Assembly (NCBI GenBank): GCA_023300255.1
Contig: JALZWC010000725.1
Coordinates: 1 to 8,816, forward strand
Reading direction: 5' to 3'
DNA length: 8,816 bases
Source: Saprospiraceae bacterium
Lineage (GTDB): Bacteria > Bacteroidota > Bacteroidia > Chitinophagales > Saprospiraceae
Shown in pieces: positions 1 through 6,600 of the stretch. Position 1 is the stretch's first letter. Every line of letters starts with the position of its first letter. The position numbers and the translations under genes were made by a program. The notes under the pieces are model-generated. The model saw only the letters and a list, made by a program, of their open reading frames with translations. It did not search any database and was not told the DNA's origin.

Positions 1-25
1 GGCACAGAGAAAAAATCTCTGTGCC
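1..25. terminator. Perfect 10-bp inverted repeat, candidate bidirectional terminator
   Basis: GGCACAGAGA and TCTCTGTGCC form a perfect 10-bp stem around a 5-base A loop (T on the other strand). It lies 31 bases beyond the stop of the minus-strand gene. On the plus strand a T-rich stretch follows, so it could also end a convergent gene coming from the left; the minus-strand downstream side is outside the window and cannot be checked. Confidence 0.55.
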
Positions 26-55
26 TTTGTGCTTCTGTGTTCTTATTCAATCGCT

Positions 56-3000
56 CTATCTCCGTATCTGAAGATGCCCTTTCAATGGAGCAGAACCATC
101 TCCTAAATCAATCATATAAAAATACGTGCCATCTGGTAATACTGTTCTACCGTTCCAATTACCAGACCACTCATTTTTATAACCCTCTTGACTAAAAACT
201 CTATTGCCCCATCTATTGAAAATACGAACTGTATTACCTGGGTAATTTTCTATACCGTCTATTCGGAAGCTATCATTGATACCATCATCGTTGGGAGAAA
301 ATCCATTATAAATAATTAGATTACTAACAAAACAATCTATATAAATGGATACAGTAGCAGTATCGCATATGCTACTTTCACAAATAGCGTACTCAAAGGT
401 AACAGGTCTATCCTCATCACAAAAGCCTGTTTGTGCAATATAAGTAAAGGTGCCATCAGGATTAATGATTGCCTGACCATTTGCAGGTTCCCTAGTAACA
501 TAAGTAGTATCTAAGAACCTAAAAGAATCATTGCTTAAAACATCTAGCACTACAGATTCATTCAATCGGATAGTGATAGAATCATCTACTGCTTCAAAAA
601 AAACGGGAGGTGCCCCTGTTTGGTCTTCGACATGGTAGATCAAGGTAACTGTATCACAAAAGCCAATCGCATCACAAATTTTTATACAAGCAGTATCTGA
701 ACCTATACTTACGGCATTAAAACTGATACAACCACTATCATCTAAAAGATCAAAAACAACATGATCACCGCTAGCGGTTGGACAAATATTTTCCACACTT
801 ACAAAAGTACTTTGTAAACTGCTCAGCATTGGACAGATAACATCTATTGTACCAATGTCAATCGTTTCTTCTATAACTATATTTTCATCACAACCTACTA
901 CAGCTACTACGTCTAAGACACAATTCATCCCATAGGTAAAACGTAGATTTTGAGTACCTACTTTATTAAATGTTATAGCAGTTCCTCCAGAGGAACAGGC
1001 CGTAATAGCACCAGTGTAAGGTTGATTGTCAATCGTTAGAATAGCAGCAGATAGTTCTACAAAAGGTATTTGTAAGCAAGCCTGAATAGGAGCGCAGCTA
1101 GGTGCAAATGTATAAATCGTATCCGTATCTATTGTTAGGCAAGAGGAGGATGGAGGCTGTACATTGATCACAACATTTAGATTGATAGTTTCTCCAGTAG
1201 CATCTGTTATGGTGTAACAAGCTTCTTCAGTACCGATCATTAATCCAACTATATCCAAACATTTTGTAATTTCATTAAAAACAATTGCGGTGGCTGTACC
1301 AGATAAATCAGGACAGGTATTACTAGATATTTGAAAGCCTGTCCCAAATAAAGGTTCTAAGCAAAGAGGAATTTGTCCTCCTTCTTGTATTGTAATGTTG
1401 ATAATACTATCTCTGCTGGCGCCACTACATGGTAAAATAATAGAGAGCGTATCCGAACAAGTAGATTCATTGTGTACTAATATTAAAGTATGCTCACCAG
1501 GCTTAAAAGTAACTTCTGTTCTTTTAGGCGTTAAATTGGTATTAGCTTCTAGTATGGTAGATGCGCCACCAGTCATTAGTTGCATAGAGCCGTAGGTATT
1601 ATTAGGATCTCCTCCTTGTATAATGGCTAGTTCGGATAAATTAACCCAATTACCAGTAGGGTCCCAAATGTTCATGGACGTAACTAAATCATCGATTGTA
1701 GTAAAATTACCTGATTGCATGTTTCCATTGACCATCCATTCTCTGACTTCATAGTTACCAGTAGTAGTTCTACCTGGAAAAAATGCATAGGAATAAGCAA
1801 AAAAGGTTTCAAATTGACAGCCCTTTAGATTGCTAGAATAATCTTCGCCATCCAGAAAAATACTATAATTGATCATACTATCTTTTGGCACTGGTAAACA
1901 AAAACTTCCTTTTTCATCACATCCCACTGGATCTAGCGTAAGTGGATTGCCTAGTTCCGTTAATATGTTTAAAGCACAGCTATTAGAAGAGATTACTTCT
2001 GATAGGACTGTTTCACATCCTTGATTATCTGTAAGGGTAAGCATATAAACTCCATCTGTCAAATTGCTGATAGAAGAAGAAGTTGCACCATTGCTCCAAG
2101 CGTAAGTATAAGGTCTAATACCACCAGATACATTGGAGGAAATAGTAGCAGTTTCCGTATTTGCAGTTAACTGAATAGTAATTGGAGATGGATCTTGTAG
2201 CATGGCACTAACAGCCATTGTACAACCAGTTCCATCTGTTACGGTTACCATATAGACACCAGAAGGAATACCAGAAATTGTGTTAGTTCCTCCGCCGATT
2301 TCCCAGGCATAATCAAAAGGGGCTTGCCCTCCTTGTGGGGTAACTACTATTTGTCCGTCATTATCTCCACTACAGGTTGGCGACTGTAAATTTAATGCAA
2401 CATCCACAGCCGTACATTTAGACTGATCTATAATGGTAATACCCTTTTGTGTAGTACAGCCAAAAGCATCAGTGACGGTAAGCGCATAAGTACCTTCTGG
2501 TAGATTATTTATTTGAGGCTGAATACTTCCATTGCTCCAAACATAAGTATAAGGAGCAGCTCCGCCAGTAACAATGGCTCTTCCTTGTCCATCATTAGCT
2601 CCCACTTGAGAGACATTTGCTTTAGATATAACGACATTTAATACATCTGATTCTGTAATAATTATTGTTCGTTCAACAAAAAATCCAGTTTTATCTGTAA
2701 CGATTACAACATAAGTGCCGGGGGGTAAATTTTCAATACTTGAGGTCGTTGGACCATGCGTCCATTGATAGCTATAAGGTGGCTGCCCGTTAGCAGGCTT
2801 TAATACAATAATTCCATCATTTGCCCCTTTGCAGCTAATGTTTTGAACGGCTAATTGAACGGTCAATCCTGAATCTGTCAAGGGTGGAGTAGAGGTCGTA
2901 TCTACTGGTTGCACCACCATCGTATCAACAGGTGTTACTTCCATCGTATCAACAGGAACTACTTCCATCGTATCGACTGGAACGGTAGGTGTTTGGCAAG

Positions 3001-5431
3001 CAATAATACTGGAGCCTAAAATACCAATAGGTAGATCAGCTGCGCCAAATCCAGAAACAGTCATTTGTTGACCAGGGTTTGTTTGTTTACTATTTGGTGG
3101 AGAAAATGGATCTGTTAGATTATCCATTAAACTAAGCGTACCACCTGGGCAAATGCCTGTATTTTTAAAAGAAAAAAGATTAACTTTTTGCCCTTTCTGA
3201 AAAGGAATTCTTGTCGTTCCTTGTGAACTTAAACCAAAAGACAGGTAATCAAAATTGGGATCTTCTGTAGGGCTATTATCTCTGGAACCTTTTGCGAAGG
3301 AAACGCCATCAATTAAATTTGTTATATCTCCTACTATAAAACCGCCAGTAGGTACCTTAATAGTAACCTGTGCTGTACCTACAATATTAAAAGGAAAGAC
3401 CCAAGTAGTATCTGGAATTAGTGAAACTATATAATTACCATCTGCATCTAGTTCTAATTCATAAAATAGGATATTAGTAGATACTGGTCCTGTAGATTCT
3501 ATCGTATCTATAGGCGTAGTTACCATGGTATCCATTGGAACTGTCGGCATTGTATCAACAGGAGTTACTTCCATGGTATCCATTGGAATGACAGGCGCTT
3601 GGCAAGCGATAATACTACTACCTAAAATACCAATAGGTAAATCAGCTGCGCCAAATCCAGTAACAGTCATTTGTTGACCAGGATTGGTTCGTTTGCTATT
3701 TGGTGGAAAAAAAGGATCCGTTAGATTATTCATTAAACTAAGCGTACCACCTGGGCAAGTACCAACATTTTGAAAAGAAAAAAGACTAACTTTTTCTCCT
3801 TTTTGAAAAGTAATCCTTGAAGTTCCCTGTGATCTTAAACCAAAAGAAAGGTAATCAGCAGTGAGGTCTTCTTCAGGACTATTATCTCTACCTGTTTTGG
3901 CAAAAGAAACACCATCAATCAAATCCGTTATATCTCCTGCTAGAAAACCACCAGTAGGTACCTTAACGGTAATCTGTGCAGTACCTACGATATTAAGAGG
4001 AAAATTCCATGTCGTATCTGAAATAAGAGATACGATATAATTACCATCTGTGTCTAGTTCTAATTCATAAGATATAGCACTAGTAGATACAGGTGTAGTG
4101 ACCATTGTATCTATCGGAACGGTCGTCATAGTATCTATAGGAACTACAACCATTGTATCAACGGGAGGTATTTCTTCCATTGAGTTACAAGCAATATTAC
4201 TTGACCCTATTATTCCAATAGGTAAATCAGGACCACCAAATCCAGAAACAGTCATTTGCTGACCTGGGTTAGATTGCTTACTATTAGGGGAGGAAAAAGG
4301 ATCATTCATATTATCCATTAGGCTAATGTTCCCATTAGGACAAATTCCTATATTCGTAAAAGAGAATAAACCTACTTTTTGTCCTTTTTGAAAAGGAATT
4401 CTTGAAGTTCCTTGAGAACCCAGACTAAAAGAGAGGTAATCAAAAGTAGGTTCCTCTTCGGGACTATTATCCCTGCCAGTATTGAAAAAGGAAACTCCGT
4501 CAATTAAATCTGTTATATCTCCTACAATAAAACCACCAGTAGGTATTTTAATGGTAATCTGAGCCGTACCAACAATATTAAAGGGAAAGTTCCATGTAGT
4601 GTCTGGAATTAAAGAGACTACATAATTACCAGCTGCATCTAGTTCTAATTCATAATCTATTACACTAGTAGATACTGGTGAAGTAGGCTCCATATCTACA
4701 GGTGTGGTTACCACGGTATCTATAGGAACAGTCGATGTTGTATCTATAGGCGTAGTCACTACTGTATCCATAGGGACCGTCACTATCGTATCCACTGGAG
4801 GAACTACGACCATCGTGTCTACAGGGGGAATTTCTGCCATTGGATTACAAGAAATACTTGCTCCTGCAATGCCAACAGGTAGATCAGGACCACCAAAACC
4901 AGAAACAGTCATCTGTAGCCCCGCATTAGATTGCTTACTATTAGGAGGAAAGAATGGATCTGTGAGATTATCCATCAAACTAATGCTGCCATCAGGACAA
5001 ATTCCTATATTCGTAAAAGAAAACAGGCCTATTTTTTCTCCTTTTTGAAAAGTAATCCTTGAAGTTCCTTGGGAACCTAGACTAAAAGATATGTAGTCAA
5101 AGGTAGGTTCTTCTATAGGGCTATTGTCTCTTCCTGTTTTGAAAAAGGAAACGCCGGTTATCAAATCTGTTATTTCTCCTACTTCAAAACCTCCTGTAGG
5201 TACTTTGATGGTAATTTGTGCCGTACTTACAATATTGAAAGGGAAAGTCCAGGTAGTGTCAGGTAACAGAGACACTATAAAATCTCCATTCTCCTCTTGC
5301 GTTAATTCATAAAATAAGACGCAATCGGTAGAATCACTTAAAATAGGAGAAGAATTGTTGGTGGAGAAAGCTAAAGAAGCTGTGAGGCTTAGCAAAAAAA
5401 GGATAGTGGTTAGTAGTAATTTTTTGTTCAT
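56..5431 (-). CDS. Giant secreted multidomain adhesin-like protein with type B T9SS sorting domain (1791 aa)
   Basis: Seen: a Lys-rich start (MNKK), a hydrophobic core and a likely cleavage after Ala21 make a Sec signal peptide. Four copies of one beta-rich domain follow (residues about 37-195, 258-415, 453-610, 654-812), joined by Pro/Asp/Thr linkers. Then come four SprB-type repeats (856-1148), a Cys-bounded alternating block (1170-1602), a cadherin-like/Ig-like domain (about 1613-1700, with AVDDS and VLSNDS) and a type B C-terminal domain (1703-1791, with FSPNDDGIND, IFNRWG and LPDGTYFY). Family knowledge: this C-terminal domain sends proteins through T9SS to the surface or medium, and SprB repeats occur in gliding adhesins. 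Inference: a surface adhesin or matrix protein; no enzymatic motif is visible. The ATG at 5431 is chosen because it gives a complete signal peptide; no Shine-Dalgarno is present, as is usual in this phylum. It is transcribed away from its relative at 6601. The function and ligand are unknown. Confidence 0.93.
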   Translation of the reverse strand: MNKKLLLTTILFLLSLTASLAFSTNNSSPILSDSTDCVLFYELTQEENGDFIVSLLPDTTWTFPFNIVSTAQITIKVPTGGFEVGEITDLITGVSFFKTGRDNSPIEEPTFDYISFSLGSQGTSRITFQKGEKIGLFSFTNIGICPDGSISLMDNLTDPFFPPNSKQSNAGLQMTVSGFGGPDLPVGIAGASISCNPMAEIPPVDTMVVVPPVDTIVTVPMDTVVTTPIDTTSTVPIDTVVTTPVDMEPTSPVSTSVIDYELELDAAGNYVVSLIPDTTWNFPFNIVGTAQITIKIPTGGFIVGDITDLIDGVSFFNTGRDNSPEEEPTFDYLSFSLGSQGTSRIPFQKGQKVGLFSFTNIGICPNGNISLMDNMNDPFSSPNSKQSNPGQQMTVSGFGGPDLPIGIIGSSNIACNSMEEIPPVDTMVVVPIDTMTTVPIDTMVTTPVSTSAISYELELDTDGNYIVSLISDTTWNFPLNIVGTAQITVKVPTGGFLAGDITDLIDGVSFAKTGRDNSPEEDLTADYLSFGLRSQGTSRITFQKGEKVSLFSFQNVGTCPGGTLSLMNNLTDPFFPPNSKRTNPGQQMTVTGFGAADLPIGILGSSIIACQAPVIPMDTMEVTPVDTMPTVPMDTMVTTPIDTIESTGPVSTNILFYELELDADGNYIVSLIPDTTWVFPFNIVGTAQVTIKVPTGGFIVGDITNLIDGVSFAKGSRDNSPTEDPNFDYLSFGLSSQGTTRIPFQKGQKVNLFSFKNTGICPGGTLSLMDNLTDPFSPPNSKQTNPGQQMTVSGFGAADLPIGILGSSIIACQTPTVPVDTMEVVPVDTMEVTPVDTMVVQPVDTTSTPPLTDSGLTVQLAVQNISCKGANDGIIVLKPANGQPPYSYQWTHGPTTSSIENLPPGTYVVIVTDKTGFFVERTIIITESDVLNVVISKANVSQVGANDGQGRAIVTGGAAPYTYVWSNGSIQPQINNLPEGTYALTVTDAFGCTTQKGITIIDQSKCTAVDVALNLQSPTCSGDNDGQIVVTPQGGQAPFDYAWEIGGGTNTISGIPSGVYMVTVTDGTGCTMAVSAMLQDPSPITIQLTANTETATISSNVSGGIRPYTYAWSNGATSSSISNLTDGVYMLTLTDNQGCETVLSEVISSNSCALNILTELGNPLTLDPVGCDEKGSFCLPVPKDSMINYSIFLDGEDYSSNLKGCQFETFFAYSYAFFPGRTTTGNYEVREWMVNGNMQSGNFTTIDDLVTSMNIWDPTGNWVNLSELAIIQGGDPNNTYGSMQLMTGGASTILEANTNLTPKRTEVTFKPGEHTLILVHNESTCSDTLSIILPCSGASRDSIINITIQEGGQIPLCLEPLFGTGFQISSNTCPDLSGTATAIVFNEITKCLDIVGLMIGTEEACYTITDATGETINLNVVINVQPPSSSCLTIDTDTIYTFAPSCAPIQACLQIPFVELSAAILTIDNQPYTGAITACSSGGTAITFNKVGTQNLRFTYGMNCVLDVVAVVGCDENIVIEETIDIGTIDVICPMLSSLQSTFVSVENICPTASGDHVVFDLLDDSGCISFNAVSIGSDTACIKICDAIGFCDTVTLIYHVEDQTGAPPVFFEAVDDSITIRLNESVVLDVLSNDSFRFLDTTYVTREPANGQAIINPDGTFTYIAQTGFCDEDRPVTFEYAICESSICDTATVSIYIDCFVSNLIIYNGFSPNDDGINDSFRIDGIENYPGNTVRIFNRWGNRVFSQEGYKNEWSGNWNGRTVLPDGTYFYMIDLGDGSAPLKGHLQIRR
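59..325 (-). other. Type B T9SS C-terminal sorting domain of the large protein
   Basis: Residues 1703-1791 show the full hallmark order of the CHU_C / gliding motility-associated C-terminal family: FSPNDDGIND, VRIFNRWGNRVF, a W-x-G-x-W segment, LPDGTYFY and a terminal basic strand ending QIRR. The domain is complete, so the protein should be exportable. Type B substrates generally rely on a PorP/SprF-type outer-membrane partner, which is not in this window. Confidence 0.9.
626..1924 (-). other. Alternating Cys-bounded modules A-B-A'-B' in the large protein
   Basis: Module A (residues 1170-1335, nt 1427-1924) and A' (1429-1514, nt 890-1147) share CLxxP, a (L/I)D(G/N)xxY turn with a later Cys, and a closing strand ending in Cys; A contains a long insertion around the WMVNG, DPTGNW and IQGGDP motifs. 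Modules B (1336-1427, nt 1151-1426) and B' (1515-1602, nt 626-889) share a leading Cys, N-x-CP-x-xSG, an IG(T/S)(E/D)xAC motif and a closing hydrophobic strand. Conserved Cys pairs suggest disulfide-stabilised extracellular modules. I do not assign a named family. Confidence 0.6.
1988..2866 (-). other. Four SprB-type repeats in the large protein
   Basis: Residues about 856-927, 930-1003, 1008-1080 and 1082-1148 each follow the pattern of a first strand, a Cys/NDG turn, G-x-xPYxYxW(S/T)(N/H)G, NLPxGTYxxxVTDxxGC and a closing strand. The second copy has lost the first Cys (SQVGANDG) and the fourth has lost the NDG turn, so the four are unequal in age or constraint. SprB repeats are typical of T9SS-exported surface adhesins. 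They act here as a rod-like spacer between the repeated N-terminal domains and the C-terminal half; that role is inference. Confidence 0.8.
2867..4846 (-). repeat. Interdomain linkers built from an 8-residue (24-bp) Pro-x-Asp-Thr-x unit
   Basis: A linker follows each of the four repeated domains, at 4664-4846, 4079-4186, 3476-3601 and 2867-2995. The basic unit is P-(V/I/M)-D-T-(M/I/V/T) plus three residues. Complete units carrying Asp-Thr number 5, 3, 4 and 4, and spacing between successive Asp residues is 8, apart from a single 9 in the first linker. Pro and Thr content and the lack of bulky hydrophobic clusters suggest extended stalks. The Asp-Thr-(Met/Ile/Val/Thr) core matches the D(S/T)(A/I/L/V/M/T) O-glycosylation motif described for Bacteroidota. 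Confidence 0.85.
2996..5323 (-). repeat. Four in-frame copies of a ~156-residue beta-rich domain
   Basis: The copies lie at 4847-5323, 4187-4660, 3602-4075 and 2996-3472. Copies 2, 3 and 4 run 156 residues from the YELELD tyrosine to the terminal Cys with no gaps; copy 1 is one residue shorter. Copies 2 and 4 differ at about 30 of 156 positions by my count. Conserved landmarks are DTTW, (K)(V/I)PTGGF, RDNSP, DYLSF, FQKG(E/Q)K, LFSF, CP, DPF, PNSK and a closing Cys. Copies 1 and 2 share GGPDLP while 3 and 4 share GAADLPIGILGSSIIAC, suggesting pairwise duplication or local homogenisation. I cannot name the family; the alternation of short hydrophobic strands could fit a cohesin-like sandwich, but that is only inference. 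Confidence 0.9.
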
Positions 5432-5535
5432 GAATCATATAATTATTGGGATTTTGAACTTCAAATAATCAAACTAGCCTATGAAATTGTTTAATAATAT
5501 ATTCTACAATTATTTATAAGTACTTGATTTCTATG

Positions 5536-5564
5536 TTGAAGCTCTTTTTATTTTCGTAACCTTG
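5536..5564 (+). promoter_or_regulatory. Rightward Bacteroidota-type promoter candidate
   Basis: TTG at 5536-5538, an 18-base spacer, then TAACCTTG at 5557-5564. The phylum consensus is TTG / 17-23 bases / TAnnTTTG, so the -7 box matches at 7 of 8 positions. Transcription would start near 5570, heading toward the 688-aa gene about 1 kb away, or making a separate small RNA. The -7 box overlaps a potential 14-pair stem (5545-5558 with 5568-5581, three of the pairs G-U). Confidence 0.4.
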
Positions 5565-6536
5565 CGCTACGGAAATAGAGAAAGGATGTATAATAGGAAT
5601 CAATAACTTAGAAAGAATACATGAATTTATTTTTAAATAACTTCATTGACAATATGTTAAAAAAAGACTTTTATACCCAAAATCTAGTATATTTGAATGG
5701 AGTTGTCTGCGCCTTGTAATGACGTTAAAGAGTTTCTTTGTAGAAAAAGCACTCGTTTTTTGCTTGGACAAAGAGATTGTAAGATGAAGATTATCAAAAA
5801 CTTGGAAAAATTACCAAGTAGAATAAGATTGGCTAAATGATTTATTATTTTTTATATATATAAATCTTTGCAATAAGCAGACCAAAATAAAAAAGTAGAT
5901 TTTTTTTTTGTTTAATATATTTTTTAGCAAGGTTCTTGTAATTTAGAAATGAACAGTAATCTCTTTGAATTTTAAAATGGGTTTTAATGTATTGTAGAGA
6001 GAATTAGCTAAAGTTTCTATAATTAACAAGTTATAAACGATATATATATTGTATTTTTGTTTATATATATTGCTATATTCCATTACCTTTACTATCCTAT
6101 TTTACAACAATTCATTAGTTGTTTCTATTAGAATTTTGTAAATTCTTCCTAATTCCTTAGTTTATTTAAAAAAGCTTCCTAAAAGAATTCATTTTCTTTT
6201 ATGGGTCTGCTAAATAGAAGTAATACTAGGAATGGAGAATCACCTTTCCGATTTAGTATATAAGTAAGAAATGCAACCTCCCAAGGCGCACACTACGTAT
6301 CATCTATTTTAGCAAACTATTATAAAAGTTCATATCCAAGCTGTTATGCTCGGATTGAATATATCCAGAATTATTGATCCCAGAAAAGATCGTATGGTAG
6401 GATATGTTAATTAAATTGTAGATTTATTAAGAATAATGCTATTATTCCTGAATAAACTATTAACATGCCCGTCCTAGTAAAGCTTATTGTGAAGTTAAAA
6501 TAGCTTCCATGCTTTAAGTAATGATGAACGAATAGC

Positions 6537-6553
6537 TTTCTCATTTTGAGAAA
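6537..6553 (+). promoter_or_regulatory. Perfect 7-bp hairpin upstream of the 688-aa gene
   Basis: TTTCTCA and TGAGAAA flank a 3-base TTT loop, ending 47 bases before the TTG at 6601. It is AT-rich and followed by AATATTTTTA, so a weak terminator/attenuator or a small operator are both possible. Hairpins this short occur by chance in such DNA, so the call is tentative. Confidence 0.25.
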
Positions 6554-6600
6554 AATATTTTTACTGTTACTGAATGATTTTTTCTACATGAATTAAGAAA

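Larger units (their letters stand above)
5432..6600. other. 1.17-kb AT-rich divergent intergenic region
   Basis: This lies between the two divergent starts and must hold the control signals for both. It contains many A/T runs, TA-repeat patches (around 5850-5862 and 6039-6072), one good rightward promoter-like element near 5536 and several hairpins (5545-5581, 5731-5778, 6130-6146, 6537-6553). The longest ATG-started frame I found, 5697-5840 plus (47 codons), is no longer than expected by chance at this base composition. No tRNA, rRNA or riboswitch was recognised. No promoter matching the phylum consensus was found close to either large gene. Confidence 0.7.

Noticed and set aside
1395..1595. 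Plus-strand 66-codon open frame
   Set aside because: Lies wholly inside the large minus-strand gene, with no recognisable motif.
4704..5048. Plus-strand 114-codon open frame rich in Val/Ser/Thr/Gly
   Set aside because: It is the antisense shadow of the first linker and first repeated domain; its repetitive start simply mirrors the 24-bp linker unit.
5124..5312. Plus-strand 62-codon open frame
   Set aside because: Antisense to the first repeated domain and without features of its own.
2867..5323. CRISPR-like regular repeat array
   Set aside because: The periodicity is in frame within a gene (8 residues, or ~200 residues per domain plus linker), with protein-level conservation and no unique spacers.
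5688..5695. TATATTTG, a perfect -7 box match
   Set aside because: No TTG lies 17-23 bases upstream; such octamers are common in AT-rich DNA. The same objection applies to TATTTTTG at 6052-6059.
5697..5840. 47-residue basic open frame on the plus strand (starts MELSAPCNDV), preceded by an overlapping 32-residue frame at 5621-5719
   Set aside because: Open runs of this length are expected by chance in DNA with this stop-codon density, no family is recognisable, and the sequence also folds as a hairpin. A transcript from the promoter near 5536 would be the only reason to reconsider.
6032..6072. TA-rich stretch with TATAAAC/GTTTATA inverted repeat and a duplicated TATATATATTG
   Set aside because: Low-complexity sequence; no sign of an origin, attachment site or terminator.
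6201..6374. In-frame stretch 6201-6260, a TAA, then 37 open codons containing SQGAHYVSSILANYY, with a faint look of an IS66-type transposase C-terminus
   Set aside because: Interrupted, short and only vaguely similar; no inverted repeats or target duplication flank it. A translated search against insertion-sequence proteins would settle it.
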